DNA from: Brachycybe producta
Taxonomy: Eukaryota; Arthropoda; Diplopoda; Playtdesmida; Andrognathidae
Assembly (NCBI GenBank): GCA_036925085.1
Contig: JAUPFP010000008.1
Coordinates: forward strand, 2,887,957-2,951,956
Direction of reading: 5' to 3'
Length of the DNA stretch: 64,000 bases
A program made the translations under genes and the position numbers. This document shows positions 25,839 to 37,189 of this stretch, piece after piece (position 1 is the stretch's first letter; every line of letters starts with the position of its first letter). Under the pieces are notes generated by a model. The model ran no database searches. It was not told the DNA's origin and was given only the letters and a program-made list of their open reading frames with translations.

Positions 25839-25881
<43 letters not shown>
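25839..25881. repeat. (GA)n microsatellite
   Basis: About 43 bp of uninterrupted GA, followed by GTGAGAGTGAGAG. The minus-strand frame across it only translates the repeat as Ser-Leu. Confidence 0.95.
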
Positions 25882-25884
<3 letters not shown>

Positions 25885-28800
25885 GAGTGAGAGACATGGA
25901 CTCCAGAGACCAGACACACATAACACATATCAAGTCATGATAGATTAGTGAAATTAAGATGGACACTTCTTGGCTTCTTTGTACTTGTCTTGGGTCAACC
26001 AATTCGAGAGAGAAAAACACGACAAAATAACAACTAAAATTTTTCTTATTTTTTAAAAATAATAACAAAAACACACCACTATCATCTATAACAACATTAT
26101 AGTCATTCTTGTTTGTCGAAGCCACCAATATAGACCTCAATTTTCTTTAATGTGGGTTCAAAAGAACAAACGAAAAAAAAAAAAAAAAACATAAGCCCAC
26201 TTTTTTATTACTTAATTATAAATGTCAAAATGAATTTGATGTTCCATCGAGAAAATTTTAACGTCATTTCGGGGTGGGTGTTATTTTTTTTTTTTTTGGC
26301 GGAGTGGGGGGGGGGGGGTACACTTGTACGACTCCGATGTCGAAAATTTAAACGACAGGCGCTCACTTCTCTGTAAAGCACCAAAAACAAATTCCAAATG
26401 AGATTAAATTCGGCACCAGATTTTGAAGAACATATTTTCTACTTTAGAAAAATTGTGAATCCACACACACATATTATATTCTGATTAAAAATTAAGTGAC
26501 ATTCATGTTCATCATAATTGAAGGAAGTGATGATCTTTTCTTATTTTTCACTTTTATATATTTAATGTTGTATTTTAAACAAAACAACAAAAAAAATGGC
26601 CTCAAAGGCAGGCCACAATGAGGGAAATTACACCGATAGTACTTAAATCGATAGAAATATCGATGTATGTACTCCTACGTAGGCTCCACACCTATTATGT
26701 ATTATTGCATTCTTGCATCACACAACAACTTATTTGCAACTTTGGTTCCAAATATAACTCTGGCCGGCTCGCCGATAGGCTTAAGGGCACTTGAACCAAC
26801 TGAAGTATACAGCAATCTTAACCTGAAAGTCCTTCACCAGAGACGCGGGGTACAAGGCTATAGGGCTTTGAGGTCCCTCAAGAAATTAAAACACAAGTGA
26901 CGTCATTTATCGTGTTGCAATACAGTTTCAAAGTGAGTCCGGACCAAAACCCTTCAATGCACACCGTCGCGGCCCTCCACTATATTGCAACCTATGATAC
27001 ATTGATACCTTGAGTTATGCCACACAATGGTCGAGTGTAGGCTCCACGCTCAATAACCATAAATGTTTTACATGTGTTTCGTTTTCATAATAAGGTTTAA
27101 CCTCAATGTAAAATAGGCAAATAGATGTGTTAATTAGTTTTTTCTGTCTTTTCACGTTTTTTTTTTAATTTGAATAATTATCCTACAAGATGTTAATAAC
27201 AGAGGGCTTTTTTTTTAGTCAAAAAGTAACTTAAAAATACATTGTCAATATAACAATTCTCCATACAAATGTAAAATTCAGTTAAAAGGCAACAAACAAC
27301 ATTAGCATTTATTCCTTCTCCAAATATTATCCTTTTGAATCGATTAAATCATAAGATTATTCATGCACACAACATCCTTTGGAAATAAATTCCACTGTCG
27401 AATGACCATTCCTATAGGTACAAATGACCAAAAAAAAAATACAAGTCTGTTTATGGAACAAATTCTTGACTTCAAAAGTTGTATCGCCATTCAATTGTCC
27501 ACCTATAGTAGAAGTGTATCAAAGATATTATATAGATCTATATGATATAGATCTATACTGTGATTTCAAAGTTTCACAAGAAAGAAGCAAAACATGGCGA
27601 TTACTCAGGAGTTAGAGACCATTACCTTCAGAAATATCTTTTCAAAATATTACCAATACTATTTACCCAACGATGGTCAAAACGATTTTTAAACTTTAAA
27701 ATAAGTCAATAAAACCATTAAAAAACTTAAAAATGAAGTGACTTTACCTGAGTCACCAAACGACGCCATTTTAAATTTCCAAAAACGAAAGTCTCCCCCC
27801 CCCCCCACCCACCATTTTTGTGGCAAAAGTTGTCACCTCATATTTCCAGAATTCCTTAATGAAATACATGTATTCCCTATTCCTATTCAACTCAATATAA
27901 CCTTCCATGTGGAGAATAATTCAAATATTAAATCCATGGTACATTGAAATGAAAGTAATGTGAGCTGGTGACAAACACATCAGAATTCGATTAGACGAGT
28001 AGACATTGGCGCAGTTTTGTTGCCAATGTCTGTTGTTTGGTGGCGCATCTGTCTGATAAAGTTCATTTACGTGAAGTCAACTGATTTTTAATTGTTTAAA
28101 TTATATTAATCACTTTATTTTAAATTTTAAAAATCGTTTTTTTAATCTTTGAATGATTCTTGACAATATTTTGACAAGAAATTTCTGGAGGTAATTGGGG
28201 GGGGGGTCTCTTTAAATATCGCATTATGTAATCCAACAAATAGAGCCATAATTTTATAAATGAAATGTGTGGAGCCTGAAAAGAAAGGAGGCATTCCTGA
28301 GGATCATTGATGAGAATTTTTCCAAGTTAGAACTTTTATCATAACTCATCACATCTCTCTCTCCGGAGAGATCAATTATTAAAGTGGGGGTCTGAGTTTA
28401 AACTTTTAGAAAAAAAAAAAGAGACAAAAACTCATTTTCTTTTAAGTCACATTTTTTTTTTAAAAAGAAAAACTTGTCTATTCTTCTACTATATACTTTT
28501 AAGTGTATAAAGTTGGTTAAAAACTATAATTATATACAGTTTTGAAAGATGATATTTCAAAATTTAGCCATAAGTCAAAGTAGAATGTCGCCCTTACATG
28601 GTCACAGACTCACACAAGTCAACATAAAGAAGAAGAAGAAAAAAAAAAGCATTTAAAAAAAGCACCTGCGGATTTAAAACTCAGGCTCAACAAGAAAATC
28701 ATTAGTCAGGCAGTAAAATAAGTCATGGGGGTGCCTTTTTTTTTTCTCTCTCTCTCTTTCTGGCCGTCTCTCAATCTGTCCGACACCAACCAAAAAAAAA

Positions 28801-29387
28801 AGACCACTGTGTCGAGATATTCTAGAGAACAACCCATCATGCATCAACCTCATCAGGCCACATGGGTTGCTGCACGACGGCATTGCCCGTGGTGAAGCCG
28901 TGGTGCTGGTAGTTGTAGCGTCTATCAGACGCCCTTATGAACCCAATTCTCAATCAATTGTCTTTACAAAAAGATGTCTCAAACTCAGGAGGACAAAATG
29001 ACCAAAATGGCAAAACCCAATTCCCTTTCCATTTTTTTCCCCCCTTTCAGTTTTCTACTGTAATTTACTATTTTTTTGACATTTAAACATTCAACTTCAA
29101 ACCCTCAAAAAAAAGTTTCGACACAAAAAAAAAACCTTGTTTTCAATATCAAGTATACTCTTCCAAAGGGTTTTTTTTCTATGTTGGTACCCTAATATGA
29201 GAGTTCAAGTTCAAGTGGCATGTTGAAATTTGATACAAATTCATAAGCCTACATTGAACAACTTAATTGGTAACCATGTCAAATCTATGAACGGCTTCAA
29301 TTAAACGAGTCCCTTCATTATAGCAGCTTATTAAAAGCAAAGTGAATACAAGTCATTAATGTCACATTTTTCGATAATAAGAGTTTA

Positions 29388-29561
29388 TTGGACGTCATTG
29401 AAGTTAAAACTAATTTTACCAAAGTTTTCAACTGTTTTTGTTTTTTTAGGTTAAGATTGGAAAGATTCGAAAGACGAAAAAAAGCGCAAAGATTCGAGTT
29501 GTCGAATCTCGAATATTTTTCAAGATTCGCGGGATTCGAGGATTCGAATGTCTCATCCCTA
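29388..29561. mobile_element. hAT-like fragment rich in GATTCGAATC
   Basis: Reverse-complemented, the right end reads CTAGGGATGAGACATTCGAA, a hAT-style TAGGGATG terminus, then repeats of GATTCG/CGAATC. The inner part (GTTAAAACTAATTTTACCAA) recurs at 33224 beside the same GATTCG block, so the two are copies of one family. Confidence 0.55.
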
Positions 29562-32500
29562 GTTTTTAATAAAAAGCAAAAAATTACGCATAAAATGACT
29601 TACACCACTTTACATTTAATATGCTCATACCGTTTCTTAATATAAATATTTTTTTTTTAAATTTCATTATTGTTGTGATTTCTCACAAAATTCTTTTGAT
29701 TTAAGTATATAAATTCGATAAAATTCAATTAAAATTTCAGATTTTGATTGTTTTCAATTATATTAAAACCAAATGGCTACAGCATAATTGTTTTTTTTAT
29801 CACTAGATAATCTAAATCAATTTTTAATCACTTTTGTTCATTTAGTTCGGAACGGATATTCTCATGCTGTTGTTGTTGCTTCAAATTTTAAAATTTCTAA
29901 TTATTCCTATTAGTTTTTTAGTCACAAGAAAAGCGGAACTACAATTGGAACCTATAGATCTATATGTAAATAAAATGTATATACAAATACATACAGTATT
30001 AGCTTTCTATTGAATTATTAAAGAGTCGTATATTTAACACGACATAAAATATGAGTGTTATAATATGCAAACAGCATTTACAATAACATATGGTAAATTC
30101 CAACCCAGACATGCATATACTGTATATATTACATATGCTACACTTGCAAGTTAACTCTCAGAGGGATTTATATATATATAAACTCTCCCTTTATTCCTTC
30201 CTTCCTTCCATTTTTCCCCACCCATTTCCCCCTCCTTCCAACAATTGTGCAACAATACTCAAGATGCAAATTTCAAATGTTATCCTTATTATATATTCAA
30301 AACACTTTGTTCTCTTATGAATGTTTGTGACTGTGAACAGTATATAAGTGACTATTGTAGTAGTATATATGTATGTATGGGCATGTTTCTCTATTATTAT
30401 CATCACTGACACAGCTTTATACTAAGTTAGTATATACAATATAACTTGTACTGTATATTTAATGTATGCATGAAAATCTTCGTGAAAAGTAACGATGACG
30501 ATGACGACAACGAGAAAGAGAGAGAGAGAGAGAGAGAATAAGGATCATAACTTTGATCATTAACCCTTTGTTGTAATGTTTGAGAAGAAGAAAAAAGTCA
30601 ACTGTGTAAACGACTAATGCATGTTTAATTGACAGGTAACAAATTATGACATTACTTGGGTTGCAATTAGTCACAATTAATGCCACCACAGCTAATTAAA
30701 GTAAACTACATAATCGGATTAATACCTCATTTAACTGAATATAATACCAGAAAAAGAAAATACCTCGAAGAAGAAAAAAAAAGGATTTCTTTCTAAATAA
30801 TTATCTAAAATGCAAAACAGAAAAAAAAATACAAACATAGAAAACATGTGAAAACAAAGTGGATGTGACAAGTAGAAAGAATGTTCTCACCATGTGTTTT
30901 CACCAAATTTATATTTAGTTTTAAACAAACAAAAAAAAATCGTATTTCCAACTTAGCATTTAAGGCCCAAATACAAGAAAGAAACTTGTAGCATTTGAAC
31001 TTCAACAGGGACAACACTATGATCAAACATGCCACTTGTGGTTAAAACATTTGATTGAATCTACTAACCATTTTTTTTTAAATCATAATTGCCAGTATTA
31101 GATTTATTAGTGAACCATAGCCTAATTATAAAGGTAGCCCAATCACGATAGGATCTGGACTGACTGATTAGATTCGTCACTGATCTCATCGTGAATGAGC
31201 ACATCAGATCAGATCCGTCAGTCCAGATCTTGCAACTTTTCAGTTCTGCGAAGTTAACAGAGATCTGGATTGACATCAGTCAAGATATATTCGGATTCGT
31301 TTTTTTTTCGGAATCGCATTCATTTTACTGTACAGAGCTGCCAGCTTTGTACAAATGCGACAAAACCGTTTGTCAATGGCAAAAAAAAAGTGATGGATCT
31401 GAACTGTTAAATTATAAGATCTGCTATCTCCGTCAGTCCCAAATACCATCCTAAATGGGTGCCTCACGAGGCATATTTTTCTGCGCTTGTGGTCGAACCA
31501 TTTGGTTGAACCTTTGACAATTTTAGAACTGCAGAAAATGCCAGTATGTTTAGGTGTATTTTTTGAACATATCCTATTTTATTATGGCGCCATCCTATAG
31601 ACAAGCAACATGGCAAACATGTTGACTATGGATACCTTCAATACTACCTTAGCCAGTGCTACCTTTACAAGTTAAATGAAGTTTATTCAACTTTATCAAC
31701 ATAAAAATCATTTTGTGGTTTAAAAAAAAAAGGTTTGAAAACCAAAATCATTGTGTCAATAAATTGCTTATGATTTCTTGCAATTACTTTTTTTGGGGGG
31801 GAGGGAGGGAGGGAATAGATTTTTCTTGTTAACTTCGTGACCCCTCGAAAAAAAAAGAATATAAAAAGTTTCAAATCGTTGTCCACCTTCTAAAAAAAAT
31901 CTTCCATTCACCACGATCTTTTAAAAAAAGTGAAGAAAAAAGTTAACTAAAATGTTAATCAGAAGGAGAAAAAAATATGTATAGCAGACATAAGAAGACT
32001 CCGAATATCATCACTTAAATCTGTGATTGTTTTATGTTATTGTTATATGTATATGGGGACCTTTAGAGGGTATACATATAGAAGGTAAAATGTAGAATGT
32101 TGAATGAATTGTACTGTGTTTTTTTCTCTCTCTCTCTCTCTTTCTAAAAGCTGATAAAGAATTCCTGTCACTAGGACCACATAAAGTTGTCAGTGAACGG
32201 GATGGGGTGCTCCATAAAACTTTTTTTCAAAAGAGGCAACAAGTTAAGAAAATGAACAAAAAAAATCGAGAAAGTGGTTTCTTTTCTTGTTTTTTTAGAC
32301 AAAGAAAGACCCGCCAAAAAAACCCTCTTATTTGCATGTAGATGTATTTGGGAGGGGGACTCAGGGGAGGAGAAGACTCTCTCTCTCTCTCTCTCTCAAG
32401 TTCACGGGATGGGGTTTGTCACCCCGCAGTGACTTTCCAATGAGACTTTCGCACGAGACCGACATTCAAGTGCACCACGGGTGGTTCAAGATACACTAAG

Positions 32501-32947
32501 TACGTACACTTCTACATAGCTTCACTGAGATAAGCAGAAAATAACTAAAAATGTAAAAAAGAAGGATTCTATTCTACTTTCGCACGCGCGGCTTACCTTC
32601 TCCGCCTTACCACGTCACATACACGTTTTTTTTATTTTCTAAATATTACCTATGGTTTAGAAATTCAAATTTTAGAAGATTAAAATCCAAATTCAAGAAT
32701 GTAATCTGGGCTTGGCAATTGAACTTCAACTAACCAACCTCAACACTGTGAGCACGTGGTCCAATAAAACCCCTTATTGAAGGGTCAACTCAATCAATAA
32801 ACATACTTTTTGGTATAAATTATGTTTTGGTGCTTCAAAATGAATGTGAATTCTGAAAATGTAAAAGTTAATATGTATTTAAATGTCAACGTGAAAGTTA
32901 TTATATGAATATTAAAAGATAAAATATGAATGTTAAAAATTTAAAGG

Positions 32948-33370
32948 TAGGACGAATCCTAAATTTTCTCGAATCCGAATTTTAAAAGGTTCTCGAATCT
33001 TCCGAATCTCGAATCCTTCATATAAGAATCCTATATTATTCATTAAAGATACAAATAAATGAAATAATATTAATTATTAAATTATTAATAAACTGAAAAC
33101 AGTGTGGCGGCACTCAGGGTCGCCACAAGGTGATCCATTGGTGATCCGGGTACCACCGAAATTGCAACAATCGTCGGTTTTTTTTTTTTACAGTGAACAC
33201 GCTTCTATTGGATGCCAGTAGAGTTAAAACTAATTTTACCAAAGTTTTTAACAGTTTTTTTTAAGGTTAGAATTCGAAAGATTCGAAAGAAGAAAAAAAA
33301 GCGCGAAGATTCGAGTTTTCGAATCTCAAATATTTTTCAAGATTCGCGGGATTCGAATGGCCAATCCCTA
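32948..33370. mobile_element. hAT-like non-autonomous element, fuller copy
   Basis: Left end TAGGACGAATCCTAAATTTT with repeated CGAATC words; right end, reverse-complemented, TAGGGATTGGCCATTCGAAT. Both ends are built from GATTCGAATC-type words in inverted orientation, with about 250 bp of unrelated sequence between. The right 150 bp match the fragment at 29388-29561. No transposase frame is present. Confidence 0.5.
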
Positions 33371-35802
33371 TTAAAAAAAATCGCTCAAACGCTCAAAAAT
33401 CGAAAAAATATCTAGAGCGACAAAGCAATCATCAGACTCTACCAGACCCTGGAATTCAGTCCGCAAAAAAACCGTAAGCTATGCTCGCGCTTACAATTTA
33501 GATTTAGCATGTTTTGCAAGATCTTCGCAGCTTTTACTATCACTAATGACTATCAATTACAGCACGCATATAAATTCATAGTGTACACACATTACTGTAT
33601 CAATACGAACTATATTAACAGCAATATAAACTTCACTGAAATACAGATACTTTTATAGGCCATACTTTTTATTTTCCAACAAATTTTTTGCATTGAATTT
33701 GTTAGTTAGACTATTTATAATCATTGGCCTTTCAAGAACAGTTCACCGTAATAAATTATGATAAAATCAAAAAAAAAGCATGAAACCATTTAATTTTAGA
33801 GTAGATGAACAACAACCAACAAGACCCATACTAAAACAAGGTGAAATGTTTAAAAAGAATTTCGAAAAAAGAAGGGAGGAAAGAGGAGGAGGAGGAGAGA
33901 AAATTGGTGGCGGTGCCATCATTCAATGAAAATAGGCCCTACATACACAACAACATCCATTCGCCAATTTTAACTTGTGACAAAAAAAAAAATGCAGCCA
34001 TTTTTTTTTTTCTCTAAAAGAACAAAAAAACCTATACATTACATGTATAGGCAATAAGTGTAGATAAATTACACCACGGTTGTTGCAGGTCCATCCCATC
34101 ATCATCATCAGAACTTCAGAAAGATGCAATAAGGGATGTTAGTTGCATATAGATACATGTCTTGTCTCATTTTACCCTAAAGCGATTGTTTCAAGAGTTG
34201 AGAGGACCACAGAACAGGACTCAACTCTCAAAAAAAAAATGAAAAGGTCTCGACAAGGGTCAACTTCCTAAGTCAAATTAACTCAGTTGGGGTGGTAATC
34301 ATCATCAAGATTTTACGAATATAACCTATGAATTCAGAGAAACGATATGCATGCACACATATACTATCTGTATACATATTGTAACAGGTGTATATGTTAT
34401 TATTAAACCTGGAAAATCAGTTATTCTGCACAATCACTAGTCAATTTTCAAAATTCTTTCTTTTAGGATGTAAATCTACACAAATGTCAGAAATACTGCT
34501 GCGGCTTAGGTGATAGCTGAAAGCGAGGTATGTCAATAGACAGCCAAATGGGTCGAACGAAGTACAAGCGAATTAGAATACTCATGCTAGGCTACCACCC
34601 AAGAATTAGGTTTCGGCAATATTTCTACCCTTTGACAATGTACAAGAACATGCCTACAAAAAAAAAACATGCAGCCACCGACACATTCTAAACGGCTGTT
34701 TACACATACTGCAACAAGTAAAGAGATATTTATTTTGCATTATGTCTCCAGAATCCAGATGTTTCCCATAAACTTAAAACATATATAGCAACACGAGGGA
34801 ACAATGTGTCCACCAATAGTGAAACATAATGCATTATGTCTCCGGGTTGTTTCAATAAACATAAAACATATAGCAACAAGAGGACGAGACACTCCACTTG
34901 TTGCACAAACCTTAAAACGTTGCTTGAAATAAAAAGCTAAAGCTAAGAAAAAACTAAACAAAACATGCTGCAAGTCAAAACTATAGTGAGTCTAAGAAGA
35001 CTTGTTAAGTTTAGTTTTTATTATCATATTTAATTCAGCTAATTTTTAATTATAAATTTAGTTAACTGCACATTAACCGCATAAAACTAAATCTGCAAGA
35101 CAGGTGAATAATCAATTTGAAAAAGAAAAAAAAAACATGGCCAATGTTTCAATGTTATTTACGATCATCATCATCACCGGGGCATTTAAATTAAATTATA
35201 AAATTAAAGACTATAAATATTAAAATATAAACAGTCAATTTAATGATTATTTATTCATTTATTTAAATGATCTACATAAAGTAACATAATACATGAGCTT
35301 GTTGTATATCGGCATTCTACACAGTATCTAGTAATTGTATAGAATAACTGATTTTTTTTTTTAATTTGGAGGGCAATAAATGTGCCTAAAATATATGTAT
35401 TTTATAAAGTGAAATAAGTACACTGCGGAGAAGGTGATGGAGGAGGGTTCCTGGGATAAGTTAGGATTGATTTCGAGAAAGTTGTATGTCTCCTCCGCCT
35501 TTTAATGTCAGGACAACAACTTCGCGTCCTGAAAAATATAAGAGGGTTGGATCTCAAACTTTCAAGAACCCTTGAAGCCTATCGGAATTTTTATTCGGAC
35601 ATGCTTATTTTCTGAGAGTTGTTGAGCTTTGAATTTTTTTTTTTTACCAATTGATGAAGTCTTCATGTGCCATAAATTTCAAATCATATTTCCTCCGCCC
35701 AGATATATATTTTAAAAGAATTAATAGAAACTCTTCTTGTTTTTTTTGTTTTTTTTACTTCAGGTATACAAAAAAAAATATCGTTTGATTTGTAGATGAA
35801 AA

Positions 35803-35805
<3 letters not shown>

Positions 35806-35836
<31 letters not shown>
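35806..35836. repeat. (GA)n microsatellite
   Basis: Thirty bp of GA in gene-free DNA, followed after ATGGTTAGAA by another short GA run. Confidence 0.95.
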
Positions 35837-35839
<3 letters not shown>

Positions 35840-36477
35840 TTAGAAAGAGAGAGAAAACGAATATAAATACACCAGATGGCAACATAGTGGCAGGTCTTGT
35901 GCGTTCATCAACTACATATTATAGTATATAAAAATCCATTCTTTTATTATGGCACTATAGTTTTTTCTTTTAAAAAAAACCACACACGCGCACAAGACGA
36001 GAAACGTACAACCCATATTGGCACTCAGCATTTGAATGCCAAAAAAAAAATGGGTAAGAAAATTAGAATCCTGGATCTAGGATCCATGATAGATCCAATG
36101 CAAGTTTGTCAAGCAATGATGTATTTTTATTAAACATAAATAGGCGTTTTTTTTGCATTTGCCATCTTATCTTACAAAAAGCAAATCTTACAATGAATGC
36201 ATATTTTGCAACATGGTTTCAAACTCACTTTAAAGTCACTTAAGAGCGTCACCGATTGACTTTGATTATAATTGACATGCAACAGATCACCACAAACACA
36301 CACAACATCATAAGGGAAATGCCAAAAAAAAAAAAGCTTACTATTTGGAGACTCAGGAGAAAAAGGAGCACAAAAAGAGGCAAGTGCACACTACACGGGT
36401 GTTTGAATTTTGAATTTAAAAAAAAAATGAAAACACAAAAGCCGCAAAGAAGGCCTATGGCAGAGCGAACAGAGCAA

Positions 36478-37165
36478 ATGCAAAATGAAAATATAAACCC
36501 AACAATTTCAATGTGTTCTGTTTCAGCAGAAATAAAATAGTCAGAAAATTCCGACCTCCAAATGGATTTAGGATTTAGTGTTTTTTTCTTCTGGTCAAAA
36601 ATTGTGTCACAATTTTTCAGAAGAATTTAAAAGCTTATTTGAAACCAAATGACTCGAAATGAGTAAAGAAATGAAAGGATTAAGAGTGGTTTTTACTGTT
36701 CAAAACTTGCTTAACGTTGATTCGCAAATGAATTATACAAATACGAACGTGCGCAATTAAATAGGTTAAGGATGCACCTCTACACTTGCAACACTCCACA
36801 CAAATGCACCGCAACTTTAATTGTGCATAGAAATGGACACACTGTCTGAAAAGGGATCTACAGTATGGTCCCAAGTACATTGACTGGGACGGTGTGGGGT
36901 CACGGCAACCCATAACCGTGGTGTTACAAGTTAAACCCGGGTTTCATGGTGGGTCCACTGTTCACCACATACTGTACATAGCGTTGATTCACAAATGAGT
37001 GGTATAAACAGGGATGTTCGTACTAAGTATGAAAAGAGTGCACCCTCAATATTTTTCATTATTTTTTTTTCTAAAAAACTTTCAATTTTTTTAAAAAAAA
37101 ATTAGATTCTATTAAGCAAAAGATAAAACAACGTTCTTCGTCCCACCTTTGCTATCAAATGCAAT
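36478..37165. mobile_element. Single-unit copy of a satellite-bearing element
   Basis: Starts with GAGCAAATGCAAAATGAAAA, carries one diverged copy of the 169-bp unit (about 36706-36812), then a distinctive right part (GAAATGGACACACTGTCTG, CATACTGTACATAGCGTTG) and a tail with TTAGATTCTATTAAGCAAAA. The same order of start word, unit(s), right part and tail recurs immediately downstream at 37190-39565, where the unit is expanded to about twelve. No coding capacity. Confidence 0.7.
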
Positions 37166-37189
37166 CTACTAAAATCACAAAGAGAAACA

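Larger units (their letters stand above)
21376..36477. other. Gene-free AT-rich DNA with scattered repeats
   Basis: No coding exon or RNA gene that I can support over 15 kb. Contains poly-C at about 21880-21895, a (CAT)n stretch near 22304, a fold-back pair at 24854-24973, GA tracts at 25669-25719, 25839-25881 and 35806-35836, hAT-like fragments near 29388 and 32948, and a partial copy of the 44523-44959 terminus at about 34413-34450. A somewhat less AT-rich patch at 26740-27060 repeats the word GTAGGCTCCAC at its two ends but has no recognisable coding content. Confidence 0.6.

Noticed and set aside
25793..26140. 115-residue minus-strand frame with Ser-Leu repeats
   Set aside because: A translation of the GA microsatellite at 25839-25881.
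26667..26900. 77-residue open frame in a less AT-rich patch
   Set aside because: No recognisable similarity and no exon signals with reading continuity; probably a transposon fragment.
31151..31230. Inverted pair GATCTGGACTGACTGAT / ATCCGTCAGTCCAGATC
   Set aside because: A real short inverted repeat, but borders and further copies could not be established, so I did not call an element.
36256..36540. 94-residue open frame rich in Lys/Arg
   Set aside because: Low-complexity A-rich sequence running into the start of a repeat element; no domain, splice context or codon pattern of a gene.
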